Source: Salvator merianae
Lineage: Eukaryota; Chordata; Lepidosauria; Squamata; Teiidae
Reading direction: 5' to 3'
Assembly: GCA_003586115.2 (NCBI GenBank)
Contig: QVOM02000025.1
Coordinates: 81,938,704 to 82,002,703 of the forward strand
Length of the DNA: 64,000 nt
Below are positions 12,124 through 24,059 of the stretch, piece by piece. The notes beneath the pieces were generated by a model. The model saw only the letters and a program-made list of their open reading frames with translations. It was not told the origin of the DNA and made no database searches. Within the stretch, counting starts at the first letter, position 1, and each line of letters starts with the position of its first letter. Both the position numbers and the translations under genes were made by a program.

Positions 12124-12217
12124 CAGTAGAGTCTCGATTATCCGTCCTTCGGTCATCCGACATTCTGGATTATCCGACGTTGCGGCTGCTTGGGGGCGTG
12201 GCTGTAGGCATTTCCGC
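12124..12217. mobile_element. Left part of a pogo/Tigger-like MITE, cut by the assembly gap
   Basis: Begins after TA with cagtagagtctcgattatcc. Copy 2 (40848-41156) shows the intact element. The sequence stops at the first N, so the last 215 bases of the element are missing here. Confidence 0.85.
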
Positions 12218-12716
12218 NNNNNNNNNNNNNNNNNNNNNNNNNNNNNNNNNNNNNNNNNNNNNNNNNNNNNNNNNNNNNNNNNNNNNNNNNNNNNNNNNNN
12301 NNNNNNNNNNNNNNNNNNNNNNNNNNNNNNNNNNNNNNNNNNNNNNNNNNNNNNNNNNNNNNNNNNNNNNNNNNNNNNNNNNNNNNNNNNNNNNNNNNNN
12401 NNNNNNNNNNNNNNNNNNNNNNNNNNNNNNNNNNNNNNNNNNNNNNNNNNNNNNNNNNNNNNNNNNNNNNNNNNNNNNNNNNNNNNNNNNNNNNNNNNNN
12501 NNNNNNNNNNNNNNNNNNNNNNNNNNNNNNNNNNNNNNNNNNNNNNNNNNNNNNNNNNNNNNNNNNNNNNNNNNNNNNNNNNNNNNNNNNNNNNNNNNNN
12601 NNNNNNNNNNNNNNNNNNNNNNNNNNNNNNNNNNNNNNNNNNNNNNNNNNNNNNNNNNNNNNNNNNNNNNNNNNNNNNNNNNNNNNNNNNNNNNNNNNNN
12701 NNNNNNNNNNNNNNNN
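12218..12716. other. Assembly gap (499 N)
   Basis: Unknown bases only. The gap begins inside the pogo-like element of duplicate copy 1. The sequence to its right does not match what follows the same point in copy 2, so the duplication junction is unresolved. Confidence 1.
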
Positions 12717-12733
12717 CAAGCAGCAAACCCCTG

Positions 12734-12902
12734 CTTACCTGTGTGTCTGGCGAGCAGCATCTGTGATTGGCCCAAGAGGAACTACCGGAAACCAGCCAAG
12801 TGCCCACTCCCTTTCTTTTGCTGTCTTTCACATGCTTGGCTGATTTCTAGTAGTTCTTCTTGGGCTTCATTGCAGATCCAGCTCGCCAGACACACAGGTA
12901 AG
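12734..12902. mobile_element. Foldback element next to the gap
   Basis: The arms are a perfect 22-base inverted repeat (cttacctgtgtgtctggcga and onward) extending as an imperfect inverted repeat to about 75 bases each side, leaving a loop of roughly 20 bases. There is no coding capacity. It is either a MITE or a foldback arrangement of two repeat fragments. Confidence 0.75.
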
Positions 12903-14064
12903 AGGGACTATCATGAGAAAACCAGAATTGGTGGTGGATTTCCTGTAATATCATTGCAACACCTACTTTGCACATTCAGTGGGCACTATATTGGGAATGC
13001 CTCTGTATATCTGGAATTCCCAATGTAATGCTAAGAGGATTGCAAATTTTACCTCACATCTGGAGGCAGCCTTAGTCTTCGCACTATGCTTTTGATTTTG
13101 ATGCAGGGTTGTCAGAGTTCTCTGAATTGAATCTTCTATTGGCAGACATTTTGTTACCAAGCTAGGTAACATCTTCTGTACGAAGGTTCCCTCTGGTTGG
13201 TGATGGACAATATAGCAGCCTGACTTATGCAACTTGTGTCTGACTGGGCAGTGAGTGTTTTTTGCCTTCCATCCTGCTGCAATAGGTGAACTCATCTGTA
13301 CCTCACACAGGAGGTTAGAACCTTGCTGCCATAGACATTCATATACTAGAAATAGACTTTTATCCTAGAAACTCATTGGCTTCGCAGATTTCAGCAAGAT
13401 CAAATTGGTCTTCCAAAAGTCACCTACTGGCCAGGCTGCCTTGAAACACAGACCTCAAATTCCACAACAGCTTCATACAATTCTAGTGATTTATTAGTTT
13501 TCTAGTGGAATATGCATAGCTAAATATAGCAAGAAGTATCAATATTCTACTGTCCTCCAAAAGCTGCAGTATAAAAGTATGCTCTTACTTTATCTTCATT
13601 TTGTCCATTCTGTGCAGCTCTCTGCTTTTAGAAACCGGTTTGGATGGAAGGTCTAACTTCAGTGCAACCTATGCTTATGAAGTAGAAAATTGCCTAATGT
13701 ACAGTAATGTACAGTATTGTTAGGCTGCAGACCTAGAAGTTTTCTTTTTGAGAGCATGTCCTATTTAACTCAGAGGTGATTCCTTCTGTGTAAACATGTA
13801 GATAAAGAAGTAGCCTGTAAGCTGGGACTATGAGTACATGGGGGTCTTTGGCCTGTAATATGCTTATCATTATGGGTGCACTGGGGTCCGTGGACTTCCC
13901 GGAATATGTGCCCAAGGACTTAAAGGAATGGCTTGTTTTTCTGTCTGAAATGGTTGGGTTATGAAATATGTCTGTGTCCTTGCACCATGTGGAACAATAT
14001 GACTGTGTCCTGATCTTCTATATTCTTGAAGAAGGAGTGGCACTTTGCTTCCTTTTTTGCACAG

Positions 14065-14132
14065 GGAGCCTTCAACTTTACACACAGCAGACCTTGAAGA
14101 TTCAGATTCTACCCTTCCCTTTTCATCCAGTG
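14065..14132 (+). CDS. CCDC158: CCDC158 internal exon (first one visible)
   Basis: A strong acceptor (cttccttttttgcacag) and donor GTAAGG bound 68 bases. In the frame that fits the next exon it encodes EPSTLHTADLEDSDSTLPFS plus two Ser. Entry phase is 2 and exit phase 1, matching the exon at 16527. The peptide is Ser/Thr/Asp-rich linker, so the assignment rests on phase and position rather than recognised homology. Earlier exons would lie left of this point, in the gap or beyond the window. Confidence 0.6.
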
Positions 14133-15649
14133 GTAAGGTTTCAGTAAATGGTTAAGATAGTGTTCTTTGCGAGGTTAACATCCAGCAAAAGCATACATTT
14201 AGCACAGTAAACATGTTAATGTACATAGAGGAAAATTTGAAGTTGACTTTTGAAAGTATTGCTGAAATGAGATTTAAAGAACAAAAGAAGCTGCAGTCAT
14301 ACCTGATGTTTAAGATGCCCTGAAGCAGTCTGTGGTTCCTAGGGATCACACCCAAAAAAGCTTTTTTTGATTTTTATCCAAGCTGTCCCCTCACCATCTA
14401 ATCCAATAATCTGGAATTTGGGTTACCTCAGCACTGAGACTGTTTCTGCTTCTTAGTTCAGTTATATTTTCAGAGTGTGATCGTGCAAGAAGACTATTGG
14501 GGGTGGTATCCATGCTTTCCTGGGTGGACAGAAGGAAGGTTTCCCTTCCTCTCTCTGGCCAATGCTTGACCTTGAGGACGTTCTAAAGGGGCGGTGGCAT
14601 CAACCCCCCAGTTCCTCTTTGTCCCACATCACCACCTGCCTCTTTCCCCCTTTTTTGTTACAACTGAGAGTGTTGCAAGTGCGCAGTTCTTCATGTTTTT
14701 AGGGGTGTGTGTTGACCTGAATGCTGTGAATGGGGGGACTAGGACATGCACTCTTAGTGCATAATTCAGTGAGGAGAGAAAGGAAGAACTGTGGGACCCC
14801 AGACCCTCTTCCAAGAAGCTCTTTTTCCCATGGAATGGGAGGAACCCTCTGGACCTTGTCAAGAGTCACTTCTAGACCTCCCTTCCTCCTGAACTTGTGT
14901 TGACTTCCACAAGTCCACAAGACTCTCTTAGGGGGTGGAACTGGCTTCTTGTCCTGAAGTTTGCCTGGCCTCGGTGGCCCGTTTTTCTGAGAAATTTCTT
15001 TGCTCACACTCCTCTTGCCCACCAGGCAGGATAAGGCACATGAGAAAAAGGCGGAGACAGAGAGAGGCAGAAGAACACGTTTATTTGTGTGTGTGCATTT
15101 GTCTTTGTGGTTCCCTTTGCAGTTGCAATTCAAATTGAAAGGGGGGACAAAGAGAGAGAGAAATTTCTCGTCCCCCTATGCAGATATTTGTGTTAGTGTA
15201 AAAACACTTTGGAAATGTGCTGTGAAGGTGTTTGGAGTGGAATTGGGCTGACAATGCCTGCTTTCCTTCCTGGCTTCTTATGCACAAGGAAAAAGAATGA
15301 GCCAACAGGCAAATGGTTTCTCATTTAAAATGGAGAAAGCCAATGGATCTCCTCGCAGCAAAGTTCTAACTGCCTAGGTGGTCTTGGAGCAAGTGGATCG
15401 AGTGAAGGTGAAGGAGGAGACTCCTCTCCTCCCAGCCCATCTGTGATAAAGTTTAGGATGAGAAGCAAAGAAGGTCTGGAGAGGGCCTTGGAAGGAATGG
15501 GAGGAGACTAGGACCCATGAGGTATCCTCATTTCCTCTCCTCCATCCCCTGGCAGAAGGCTCAAATGGGACGGATGTCTCCCAAGGGAAGTGGAGAGAGA
15601 TTAAGTAAAGGAGTTGGTTAAGCCAAACAGGCTGGCCCAGAAAGGCAAA

Positions 15650-15810
15650 AAAATGATAAGCTGATTTCTTTTGGCATTATCTAACTCAGAAAATCCACCT
15701 TTGGGTTAGACAATGTGGGAGGAAAATGACTAGTCACCTTGCTGATGTGTTTTCTAACTTTGAAGGCGGACTAATTCTGGATTAAAACTTAAGTGTAGAT
15801 GGCCCCTAGT
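15650..15810. mobile_element. MITE fragment related to 48993-49197
   Basis: Shares the internal phrase gcattatctaactcagaaaa and the right end ggattaaaacttaagtgtag followed by atggcccctag with the intact inverted-repeat element at 48993-49197. The left terminal repeat is degraded. Confidence 0.55.
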
Positions 15811-16373
15811 GAAATGGTTACTTATGGAGACATTTCTGAACAAGGGGGAGCCACACAGCAATTGATTCCTCAGAGTTGGCTTTCTGGAGGTTTTCCTTTT
15901 ACATCTTTTTCCAGGACTTTCTGGACAGAGGCGGGAGAAATGTAGGTAGAGGGAAATGTGCAAATATTCTGCTGCTTTCTCTCAGGGTCCACTGTCAGAT
16001 TACATGTGGATGGTGTGCAGTGGCAGATAGCAGATGGGTTCACCCAGAAGTCATTTCTTTCAAAGCCACCCAACTGAAAGTAGTTGCAACAAGTTTAGTA
16101 AGAACTGGGTTAAATGGCCCTTTAACACTGAGCAAAGCCGCATCATGTGCCCTGCTTGCATTTGTAGCCAGACCCACTCCTGACCAAATAAAACATGTAT
16201 ATGGTCCCTCCAATTCTATTCCACATGGAACAGAATTAATATTGGTCGTAAAAGGAGCTTTATATAACAACCCAGTTTTGCACCCAGGAAATAGCTGAAA
16301 TAGTGAGAGGTTTTTTGGGAAATCTCTGCCATAAAATTATACTGGTATATACTGGGATTAGCTGAGTCTAAAG

Positions 16374-16432
16374 ACACACACATATATATATCACATATAC
16401 ATACATATTTGTGTGTGTGTGTGTGTATGTAT
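16374..16432. repeat. CA/TA microsatellite
   Basis: Interrupted CA, TA and GT dinucleotide runs in a CCDC158 intron, just before the exon at 16527. Confidence 0.85.
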
Positions 16433-16526
16433 TTAATATCAAAGATAAACCTTTGAATTGCCAGACTTTGAAGTGTTTTTGAATCCAAAATTTTGATTTC
16501 TTTACCTGCTCATTTTCTGTCCTTAG

Positions 16527-16733
16527 TTTCGCAAGCGATCTTCAGTTCCACTCCTCGATATACCTCAAAAAAGCTATTCCCAGAGGAGAGGTACAGAAAT
16601 AGGTCTCCTGTGCATTCATTGTTAACCAATCCACCGGATGACCTTAAAGCAACTCCTGCGCCCTCTATAGAGCGTTGTCCGGGTTTTCAAAAGAGTGGCT
16701 CCCCAGAAACTCCAACGTCGTCTACCTGTAAAA
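16527..16733 (+). CDS. CCDC158: CCDC158 exon, Ser/Pro-rich C-terminal linker
   Basis: Acceptor ttttctgtccttag and donor AAAA then GTAAGT enclose 207 bases, phase 1 in and 1 out. It encodes SQAIFSSTPRYTSKKLFPEE followed by RYRNRSPVHSLLT and a Pro/Ser-rich tail ending SSTCK. The SPVHSLLT stretch resembles the C-terminal region of CCDC158 as I remember it. CCDC158 is a long coiled-coil protein of little-known function; this part is predicted disordered. The assignment is supported by the exact phase match to the following exons and by the position next to STBD1. Confidence 0.8.
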
Positions 16734-17153
16734 GTAAGTGTTGAGTAACAGCGACAAGAGCCATAACACCAGAGGAGCAGGGGAATGTTCTGTCAGAGTA
16801 GCGCAGTTCCTGCATCGGAAGGCTTACAGACATTTCCATGTGATGAATGAATGAATCATACAGTCTCTAACTATATACAAAACTCTACCAGTCAGAGATT
16901 TCTCACTACTCTGCTGTAGTGGCATAAACAACAAAGCAGATGTCTCTTATCTAAAAATGGTTTAGACAAAGCAGGAAACTGGCATTAGATTATGGACCAT
17001 GCATATTCCGGTCACTGTGACCTCAGTATATTCTGACATGTTCAGCTTTCTAGCCTCCTTATTCCATCCCATGTAGACGTATCACTTGTGACCTGCCATA
17101 TTGTGCTGACCTTGCTGGCTTGATCCAACATATCAGTCCACGGTGAGGCAGTC

Positions 17154-17425
17154 ATGAGAAATTCTGTTGGCACCAGCCTGGATGGCTTCAGAAAGGGGTG
17201 GACCAATTTAGGGAGGACAAGATTAGCAACAGCAACAACCCTGGATGGTATTGCAACTATCTCTCCTGGAAGAGGCAGAATGGTTCTAAAGGCCCACTGC
17301 TGGGAAGCTGAGCAAGTTGCATTATTTGCACTCATATCCTGCATGTTTGGTGTGGTAATGTAAGGAGAAGTCCCTGGGCTAGAGGGGCCTCTGGTCTGAT
17401 TCAGCTGTTCCTTTCTTATGTTCAC
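17154..17425 (+). mobile_element. Dispersed reptilian repeat, plus orientation
   Basis: The end ggcctctggtctgattcagc followed by a stretch ending cttatgttc is the reverse complement of the phrase that begins the repeats at 2401 and 6788. It is the same family in the opposite orientation. The open frames over it are repeat-derived. Confidence 0.6.
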
Positions 17426-18269
17426 ATGCTTTCTGACACCTTGAAGAACTGGATATACATTGATAATATAAATAATGTTTTGCTTTTGGTTAAAAAACTC
17501 TTGATATTTGTTGTTCATTTATAATAGGTCAAGAAATTGACTAAGGGACCATTGCCATATTGCATTTTTAGGCTACTTCCAGACTGGGAGAGGAAAATGC
17601 AGGATCTTGTTTGGATCCTGCAATTGCCTCTTGTCGTCCCTGCTAGACAGCAGGGCAGCAATGTGGGATGAGCACAGGCGCTTACCTGTGTGGACGCTTG
17701 CTCCCACGATGGTATTCAGATGATGTGAAATACCTGGAAGTGCACGACTGCATATGCACAGCCACCAATTTTTGACCCAGTTTTGGTGCTGCGCAAGCGC
17801 AGGGACTGTTTTCTTCCAGACCCATGGCAAAAGCAAGCATCCAGACAGGTAAGTCATCTTGCTACTCTGGAAAATCTGGCTGGAGATTTTCCCTGAATAA
17901 CAATACCACGCAGTGTCACCCCTTTATCCCGAGACTATGTTGGGATTGCCGTGGATGTCTGGAGGGGCCACAGTTGTATAAAAGGCTTTAAAAAGCAAAT
18001 GAAAGAGAAATTAATGGGTGTAATTCTGAGCATGCCAGGAAAAAAATATCCATAAAATAGTGAGAGCTGAATGAAACACTCTGCATAGCTACTCATGGGG
18101 GAGTTTTATTGAATGTGCCCTTAAAAAAAATTATAACTGTGGGTTACATAAATCAAAGGTCCACAAGGTTTGATATATTCACCAAAAGAGCACATGTCAG
18201 GCTTATGACATACACATTTCCATTTTTCATCATCTAAAATTATTTGATTTTTTTTTTCTTCTCCAATAG

Positions 18270-18293
18270 CTATCTCCTTTGGTGCTGGTTCAT
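18270..18293 (+). CDS. CCDC158: CCDC158 candidate 24-nt microexon
   Basis: A very strong acceptor (long T tract, ttcttctccaatag) and a consensus donor (CAT then GTAAGT) enclose only 24 bases. Phase is 1 in and 1 out, so its use adds eight residues (ISFGAGS plus a split codon) without disturbing the frame between the exons at 16527 and 20516. Its omission is equally in frame, so it could be constitutive or alternative. No homology was used; the case rests on splice-site quality and phase. Confidence 0.5.
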
Positions 18294-20515
18294 GTAAGTT
18301 TATTTTATTCTTTCTTCATATTCTGTAACATTTCTGAATTGGCTTGCGTGATAAAAGGTTTCCACTCAAGTTACAGAAGACTTAATTTTATGTTGCAAAA
18401 CTTAGTGGGCTTACTGGGCGTTCTATTTTGCAGAGACTCAGTTAAACACTGTTCAATCTGGCAAGGTGGGCTTACTGGACGTTCTGTTTTATAAAGATTC
18501 AGTAAACACTGTGCAATGTGAACAGTCATGCACTGTTTGATGATATCACAGGAATTTTGCAAAAAACAACAAGAAGTGGTTAAATCTGATGGGCCCATCC
18601 TTTCCCTCATAGGGCTGTTGTTAGCATGTGCAATTCCCATCATTGCTGAGATCAACAGATAAAGCATCTTCCAGTTTAAAAACAATCCTGGGAAGAGAGA
18701 ACCACAACATTTCAAGGGACCTTGAAGTTGCCCATCAACAGTCTTAACCTAGAGAGACTCTGCTGGTATGCAGGTCACCTGGTAGAAGAGCATGAAGAAC
18801 TTCACCTATTTTACCATCTCATTTCTGAAGGCAGGATTTGGCCTTTATTGCCATTTGGAAATGGGCACTAAAACCAGATTACAATGATTCATTTTTTGTC
18901 TACCTTTCTCATGATCCTTGGTGATAGTGGCCATATATATGGAAGGTGAAGATCCTGAAAGAAAATGCTTGAAACAGATTTTAATCCCAGCTTTCAGATT
19001 CTAAGACTGGGGGTGCCTCTGGATGGCAAGAAGCAATTATGGACTTATCTGGTGGCTACTGTCTCATTTCATTCTAATTCCACTTGAAGCAACCCAGAAG
19101 TCAGCCAAGCACCTGGCCATTTTTCTTTTGTTGTTTTCATGAACTTGACTGGCTTCTGGGTAGCTACAAGTGAAACAGTGAAACAGGTCAGCAGACACAT
19201 AAGTAACCATCTTGTTGTGATTGCTGGATTTCCCATAATTGTGATAATACAGGTTTTTGTCTCATTAACCTGGTACTGTTTTGGGAATGCCATGATTATG
19301 TCTGGCATTCCTAAAACAGTCTGGGGGAAAAGGTGGGCTTTAGCTTGAATCTGCAGACATTTTGAGTCATAACAGTTTGTCTAAGCAGCAAGCAGGTGGC
19401 TAAGCTAAAATTTCAACTAGCCTTCATCAAACTGTCCAAGGGGTAGTTGCTATAGTGACAAACATCTGAGGAGCATGAGGCTGGTGAAGGTGGATTTAAG
19501 TAACACCTGTCCAGGCAAGGATCAGGCCCAATTCAAATGGGCGTCTCTCAGTTCTGGTGTGGAGTGGAGCGACTGTTTTTATGATCCTTCATGGTGTGTC
19601 CAGTCGTAATGCTGGTGACTTTAGTAATGAGACCTGTAGGTTTTCAGTTGATTCTCATTTCGATCAGAGTCCCAGCTATTTAGATCCACTATTCATAAAG
19701 AGTTCTTTAGAATGTTATGTTCTTCTAGAAGTTTTTACGCACTTGATAAATAGATTTCATATTCTTAGAATGATAAAGTCATGGCCTATTTCTTTACCCC
19801 TGTATCTTTCACTTTTCACAGAACCCTATTTTTCACTCACTGAAATATCAAAGTACCTTGTTGGATATAGCATTGGTTTATGGATAGGGCAGTGAAACAA
19901 TGGAAAATCCTAACCATTCTGGGTCCTGGGACAAAGCAGAGCAGTTCTAATCCAGACGGGTAAAAGCAATGCTTTTAATGGTTCTTCTCTGCCATCTGTA
20001 CCACTCTACTCTCCCAACAGGCTCGTTTTAATGTATTAGACAGTGACTTACTGGGTGTTTGTATGGGGCAGCCAACAGATGCAAATAAAGAATGAATGTA
20101 ACAAATACTCATTTGTAGCAACACTTGCAAACTTTACTGGGATCAACAACCGGATATATTAAAGCTGAGCTCTCCAGCTCATTTAGTAATCTTTCTGTGC
20201 TCTTGACTTATCTCTTAGATCTTAAACTTCCTGGCCCATGTGAGATAACAGGAGCCAGGGTAACGAAAAGAGTTTCATAAGCACCCAAAGACAGGAATAT
20301 TGACAGCTTTTCTATCAAATCTAATTTGGCCCTGAAATATCTACCACCTTGCAAGTGTAAATTTGCTGATCTTTTGAACATCCACACAGCTACCAACTGC
20401 CAGGGTTTAATGTGACAGCAACAGTGAAATTAATTCTCAGCTGGAACTGTTCCGGCAGCCCTGCTTCTGAATTAATGTGTCATCTTCATGATTTATCTAA
20501 ATATTTTGCCCATAG

Positions 20516-20617
20516 CTATTCAGACAAGGGAAGCCAATGGAAATATGTGCAGGAAGTTGCAGAATAAGATGGAGAGTCTGCAAAATCTAGTGGAAACATT
20601 GCATTTGAAAAACCAAG
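20516..20617 (+). CDS. CCDC158: CCDC158 exon, coiled-coil segment
   Basis: Acceptor attttgcccatag and donor AAG then GTAGG bound 102 bases, phase 1 in and 1 out. It encodes IQTREANGNMCRKLQNKMES and then LQNLVETLHLKNQ. The heptad spacing of Leu and Met marks a coiled coil, as expected for the C-terminal part of CCDC158. The final split codon joins the last exon to read NQ-A-MSTMIR. Confidence 0.85.
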
Positions 20618-20887
20618 GTAGGAAACCATGTGCTGTTTTACGATTCAGTGGATTAAATTCCTTTAAGAGGATACAGTTTTCCCATAACACACCAGTATCT
20701 CATTTTCTACACAAGGAGTATTTATTTATTTAACCTGTTTGTATACTGCTTCTTAAAGGCAGTTAACAAGACAAATAAAAATAAGCAGAAAAACATAAAA
20801 CAAGTTGATATGAAACATCACTAAAAATAGCAGGTGGAAAAGGATGGCCTGTGTGAAAGCAAATGTCTTTCACTAAAAGATGTTAAG

Positions 20888-21382
20888 GGGCCTTTCTGCA
20901 CTGAAAGCCCTATGGTCCAAACCAGTCGAAAGGGGTGGCCTGGAACAGCACCATTTACACAATGGCACTGATCCAGACCAGTCCACAGCCTGGCCCCAAA
21001 GCTCACGTGAGCTTCAGGTGCAGGCTTCAAGCACTAGGAACAAAAGTTCCTAGCCTCAGAGGCTCTGGGGACCCATCTTGGCATTGTGCTTTGGGGCACT
21101 GCAGAAATGGGTCCCCCGCTACTCCCAAACATGGGAGGTGTGTCTTCTGCACATCTCCATGTTCTGCACCAGGGCCTGCTGATCTGCTGGTAGACCTGTT
21201 TAAAAGGGTCTGCTGGAAATCCCAATTAGGGCCTCCCTGAGCAGGATTGCACTGTTTAATGCAGACAGAGCATACCAGCAGGGCAGGGCCTCACAGACCT
21301 GCACTAACATGCAGATTGTTGAGGCCCAAAAGAGGACTAGGGGGTTCAGAGACTGGACTAAAAGGTGAGTGCAAAAAGGGCC
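20888..21382. mobile_element. Inverted-terminal-repeat element, about 495 bases
   Basis: The left end gggcctttctgcact and right end agtgcaaaaagggcc are inverted copies. It resembles the ends of the 180-base element at 4609 but has a different, GC-richer interior. The open frames inside lack recognisable transposase motifs. Confidence 0.6.
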
Positions 21383-21978
21383 AAAGAGAGGTGCCCCACA
21401 AACCTCAGCAAATTTAAGGTCTGTGCCTCTCCATTGGCAGATCTCTTAATTTCCTGGGTCTCCCTTGGAGCCCTTTTGAAAAACTAGAGTTATGGCGGCC
21501 ATGTTCCAGTCCTCAGCTACGGAAGCCAAGCATTGTGACAAGCTGCAGCAAAGCACGGTTGGAGCCTCTGTCCTTCCTATGCTTGTTATATTTGCAGTGC
21601 AGTATCTGCCCTGTAAAGACCCAAAAAGCAATTGGACTAAGACTTCTTCCACCTCTAGCAGCCCCACAGAGCATGCACACTGATTCCAAAGGGCCGTCAG
21701 AACGATCTTCCTCCTAGGATATGCAAAGGGTGTTGTAAGAATTTGAACAAGTCATCTGCCAGCTTTTCATTGCATTTGCTGAGGTTTGTGGGGCACCTAC
21801 GCTTAACACAAAGAAAAGCTGGCAGATTACTGAGCAGGGCAAGCTGTGTGTTTGTGCCTTTCTGTTGGGCTTCCTTGTGCAGCTGGTTGGCTACCATGAG
21901 AACCGACTGCTGGACTGGATGTGGACCATGGGCCCAATCCAGCGTGACATGTCTGAATGGTTTATGAGCACTTACTTA

Positions 21979-22165
21979 GAATCATAGAGTTGGAAGGGAC
22001 CTCCAGGGTCATCGAGTCCAACCCCCTGCTCCATGCAGGATTCAGAGTTAGAGGCCAGTGGAGGGCGCTCATCCCCTCCACATGGCAGACAGGGGCCTTG
22101 AACTCCGATCCTCCTATTGAAAGATCAGTGCCTTAGCCTTCTGCGCCACCGTGCCTTTGCGTCAC
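21979..22165 (-). mobile_element. CR1-like LINE fragment
   Basis: agaatcatagagttggaagg followed by gacctccagg and tccaaccccctgctccatgc are the hallmark CR1 3'-region phrases of sauropsid genomes. It is short and 5'-truncated, in the last CCDC158 intron. Confidence 0.85.
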
Positions 22166-22662
22166 CTTGCTTCCGGCTGCCCCTTCCAGCCTTCCTGGAG
22201 CCCAGAGAGGGTGGGGTCACCTGTTATTGTGTCCGGTCTCATGTTGCAGGCCCTGCCAGGGCTTCCCCTTGACTCCTGCTAGGCTTGAAATAATAATTTT
22301 TAAAAATTGTTGAAAGGCCTGACAAGATCCCTGACAGGTCATGAAATCATGCCAAGCTATGCAGTGGTGCCATAAATAGCTACACAGGATCCTTTTTCAC
22401 ATTGGAAACTGTGCTGGGAGGGTTTTAGAGCTTTGTACTCAAGCCATAGGTTAATTGATCAGTTTATCCTCCACCCTGAGCATTGTAATTTACTCCCATT
22501 TTACTTCTGTTTTAGCTTTATTTTCAACTTTCCTTATATTGTTTTCATCTTCTGTAACATACCCCAAAACCTTACAGTACAGGATGGGATGTAAATGTAA
22601 ACAAACAAATAAGTGCAGGACCCAGAATCTAACCTCCCCTAGAATTTTCTTGTCCTATAGAG

Positions 22663-22860
22663 CAGGGGTCCCCAACCACCGGTCCACAGACCAGGACCGG
22701 GCCGTTGGGGTTTTTTTGTCGGTCCGTGGCGCCGCCGCAGACCAGCACTAAACACTGCAAAGCCCCGCCCCTGCCCCACCCCCATCCTGCCCTGCCGGAC
22801 CATAAAAAAATGGTCTTGCTTGAAGCCGGTCCCTGGTGCAAAAAAGGTTGGGGACCACTG
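22663..22860. mobile_element. hAT (Charlie-like) non-autonomous element with intact target duplication
   Basis: The termini caggggtccccaacc and ggttggggaccactg are inverted repeats of the hAT type. The element is flanked on both sides by an exact 8-base duplication ctatagag (22655-22662 and 22861-22868). The 198-base interior carries no open frame of note. Confidence 0.9.
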
Positions 22861-23029
22861 CTATAGAGTACACCCAGCTGTAGAACAGTATGAATTAGAA
22901 TTAATTCATTAAAGAAGACCTGGAGGCAAGTGTTTCACATTGAAAACTGTGATAGGATACTTACTGTGATAGGATAACACATGTCCTGAGCCAGCTGACT
23001 ATATATTACGGAAGGGGAGAAGGAACTCT

Positions 23030-23170
23030 GCAGTGGCTCAGTATACCAGGCCAGCAAGTGTAATAGGAACCTCCCTTCTGCACGCCCAGGACTTCTATTA
23101 GACCTCACCAGCGTGCAAAAGGGGGGCTCTTGAGTAGGCTTGCTGCTCCAGTATACCAACCAGTGCAGAA
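23030..23170. mobile_element. Fragment of the gtatacc inverted-repeat family
   Basis: cagtataccaggccagcaag near the left and ctccagtataccaaccagtg near the right recur at 57730-57946 and 63299-63402. It is a short palindromic non-coding element. Confidence 0.55.
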
Positions 23171-23575
23171 TTGCCCCAAGAGTGAGGATGAAGGAAGATA
23201 GTTCTGAGAACTTAATCAGTAAGGAAGGAGACAAGAAGCAAAGAAGGGAAGAGATCATCCATCTCTGACTGCTGCTGCACCCATCAGCCCTGCTGGTCCA
23301 TAGGGCAGAAAGTACAAAACAGTCTAACACCTGTCCAACAGCTGTGCTTCAGGCAAAAGATGCCACAGAAATAAAAAACGAACATTGCAGTGGGGGAGGG
23401 GACCACTGTTTATTCCAACAAAGTTCTGACAATTGAGAGCATAATTTGGAAAAAAAAAAATGACTTCTCTAGATTTTACTAAGAACCACTGCATGTTTAT
23501 GTGTCTGTATCTGCACTTACCAAGGCTTCCTGTCCATCCTTACATTAATGATTCTTTTCTCAACACCCCTTCCAG

Positions 23576-23652
23576 CAATGTCTACAATGATCAGATGCCA
23601 GGAAAAGAAGATTGAGAAAGCAAAAGAAAAGGAGAAAAAGCTATCCAAATGA
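23576..23652 (+). CDS. CCDC158: CCDC158 last coding exon
   Basis: Acceptor caacaccccttccag, phase 1 entry, then AMSTMIRCQEKKIEKAKEKE, then KKLSK and TGA at 23650-23652. A basic C-terminal end with a Met-Ile-Arg-x-Gln-Glu-Lys pattern is what I recall for the end of vertebrate CCDC158. The gene runs toward STBD1 copy 2 (tail to tail), as in mammals. Confidence 0.88.
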
Positions 23653-23738
23653 AATGTGGTATGGGTTTTATTCACCTACCTGAATGTAGATTGCACACTG
23701 CTGAATGAAATGTCAAAACTCTACTCTGACAGTTTAAT

Positions 23739-23744
23739 AATAAA
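23739..23744 (+). terminator. CCDC158: Poly(A) signal of CCDC158
   Basis: AATAAA lies 86 bases after the CCDC158 stop codon, implying a very short 3' UTR. Confidence 0.65.
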
Positions 23745-24059
23745 AGTTAACGTGGTTTTGTAATCTGTCTCTCAAACCAGAGCAACAGCTTTGGCAGTCA
23801 AGCCACCAGCCTACATCTTATTGCCATGAATTTGAGTCAGCACATTCCTAGAATAATCACCAAAAACTGATGTGGATCAGTCACAAGCAAAACGTTAGAT
23901 TTCATACCACCCGTTATTAAATAGGTTTTATTTCAAGTACTATTCTGTATTAATGCTGCAGTAACACATTTCCTTTTCAATGCAGCATGAATTGATTCCA
24001 ATCCATAATAGTTTTCAAAGTGGTGCCATGACTGGAATCTAACTCCATGCTCCAATGGT

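Larger units (their letters stand above)
1..12217. repeat. Large duplicated block, copy 1 (left end outside window)
   Basis: The first 12.2 kb recur almost base for base at 28754-40941 in the same orientation, offset about 28.72-28.76 kb. The similarity starts at the first base of the window, so the left boundary lies further left. On the right it ends exactly at the N run. Differences seen by eye are scattered substitutions, short repeat-length changes and a few indels, for example about 22 extra bases near 6247 and extra bases near 2842 in this copy. The block carries a complete STBD1 gene. It may be a true segmental duplication or an allelic contig placed in tandem by the assembler; contact with the gap favours the latter. 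Confidence 0.97.

Noticed and set aside
12010..13028. Long frames through 12218-12716
   Set aside because: They run across the N gap and have no sequence support.
13610..13650. Acceptor-like ctctctgcttttag as another CCDC158 exon
   Set aside because: No usable donor follows in a compatible phase.
16040..16298. Overlapping frames on both strands near 16.1 kb
   Set aside because: No splice sites and no resemblance to CCDC158; intronic.
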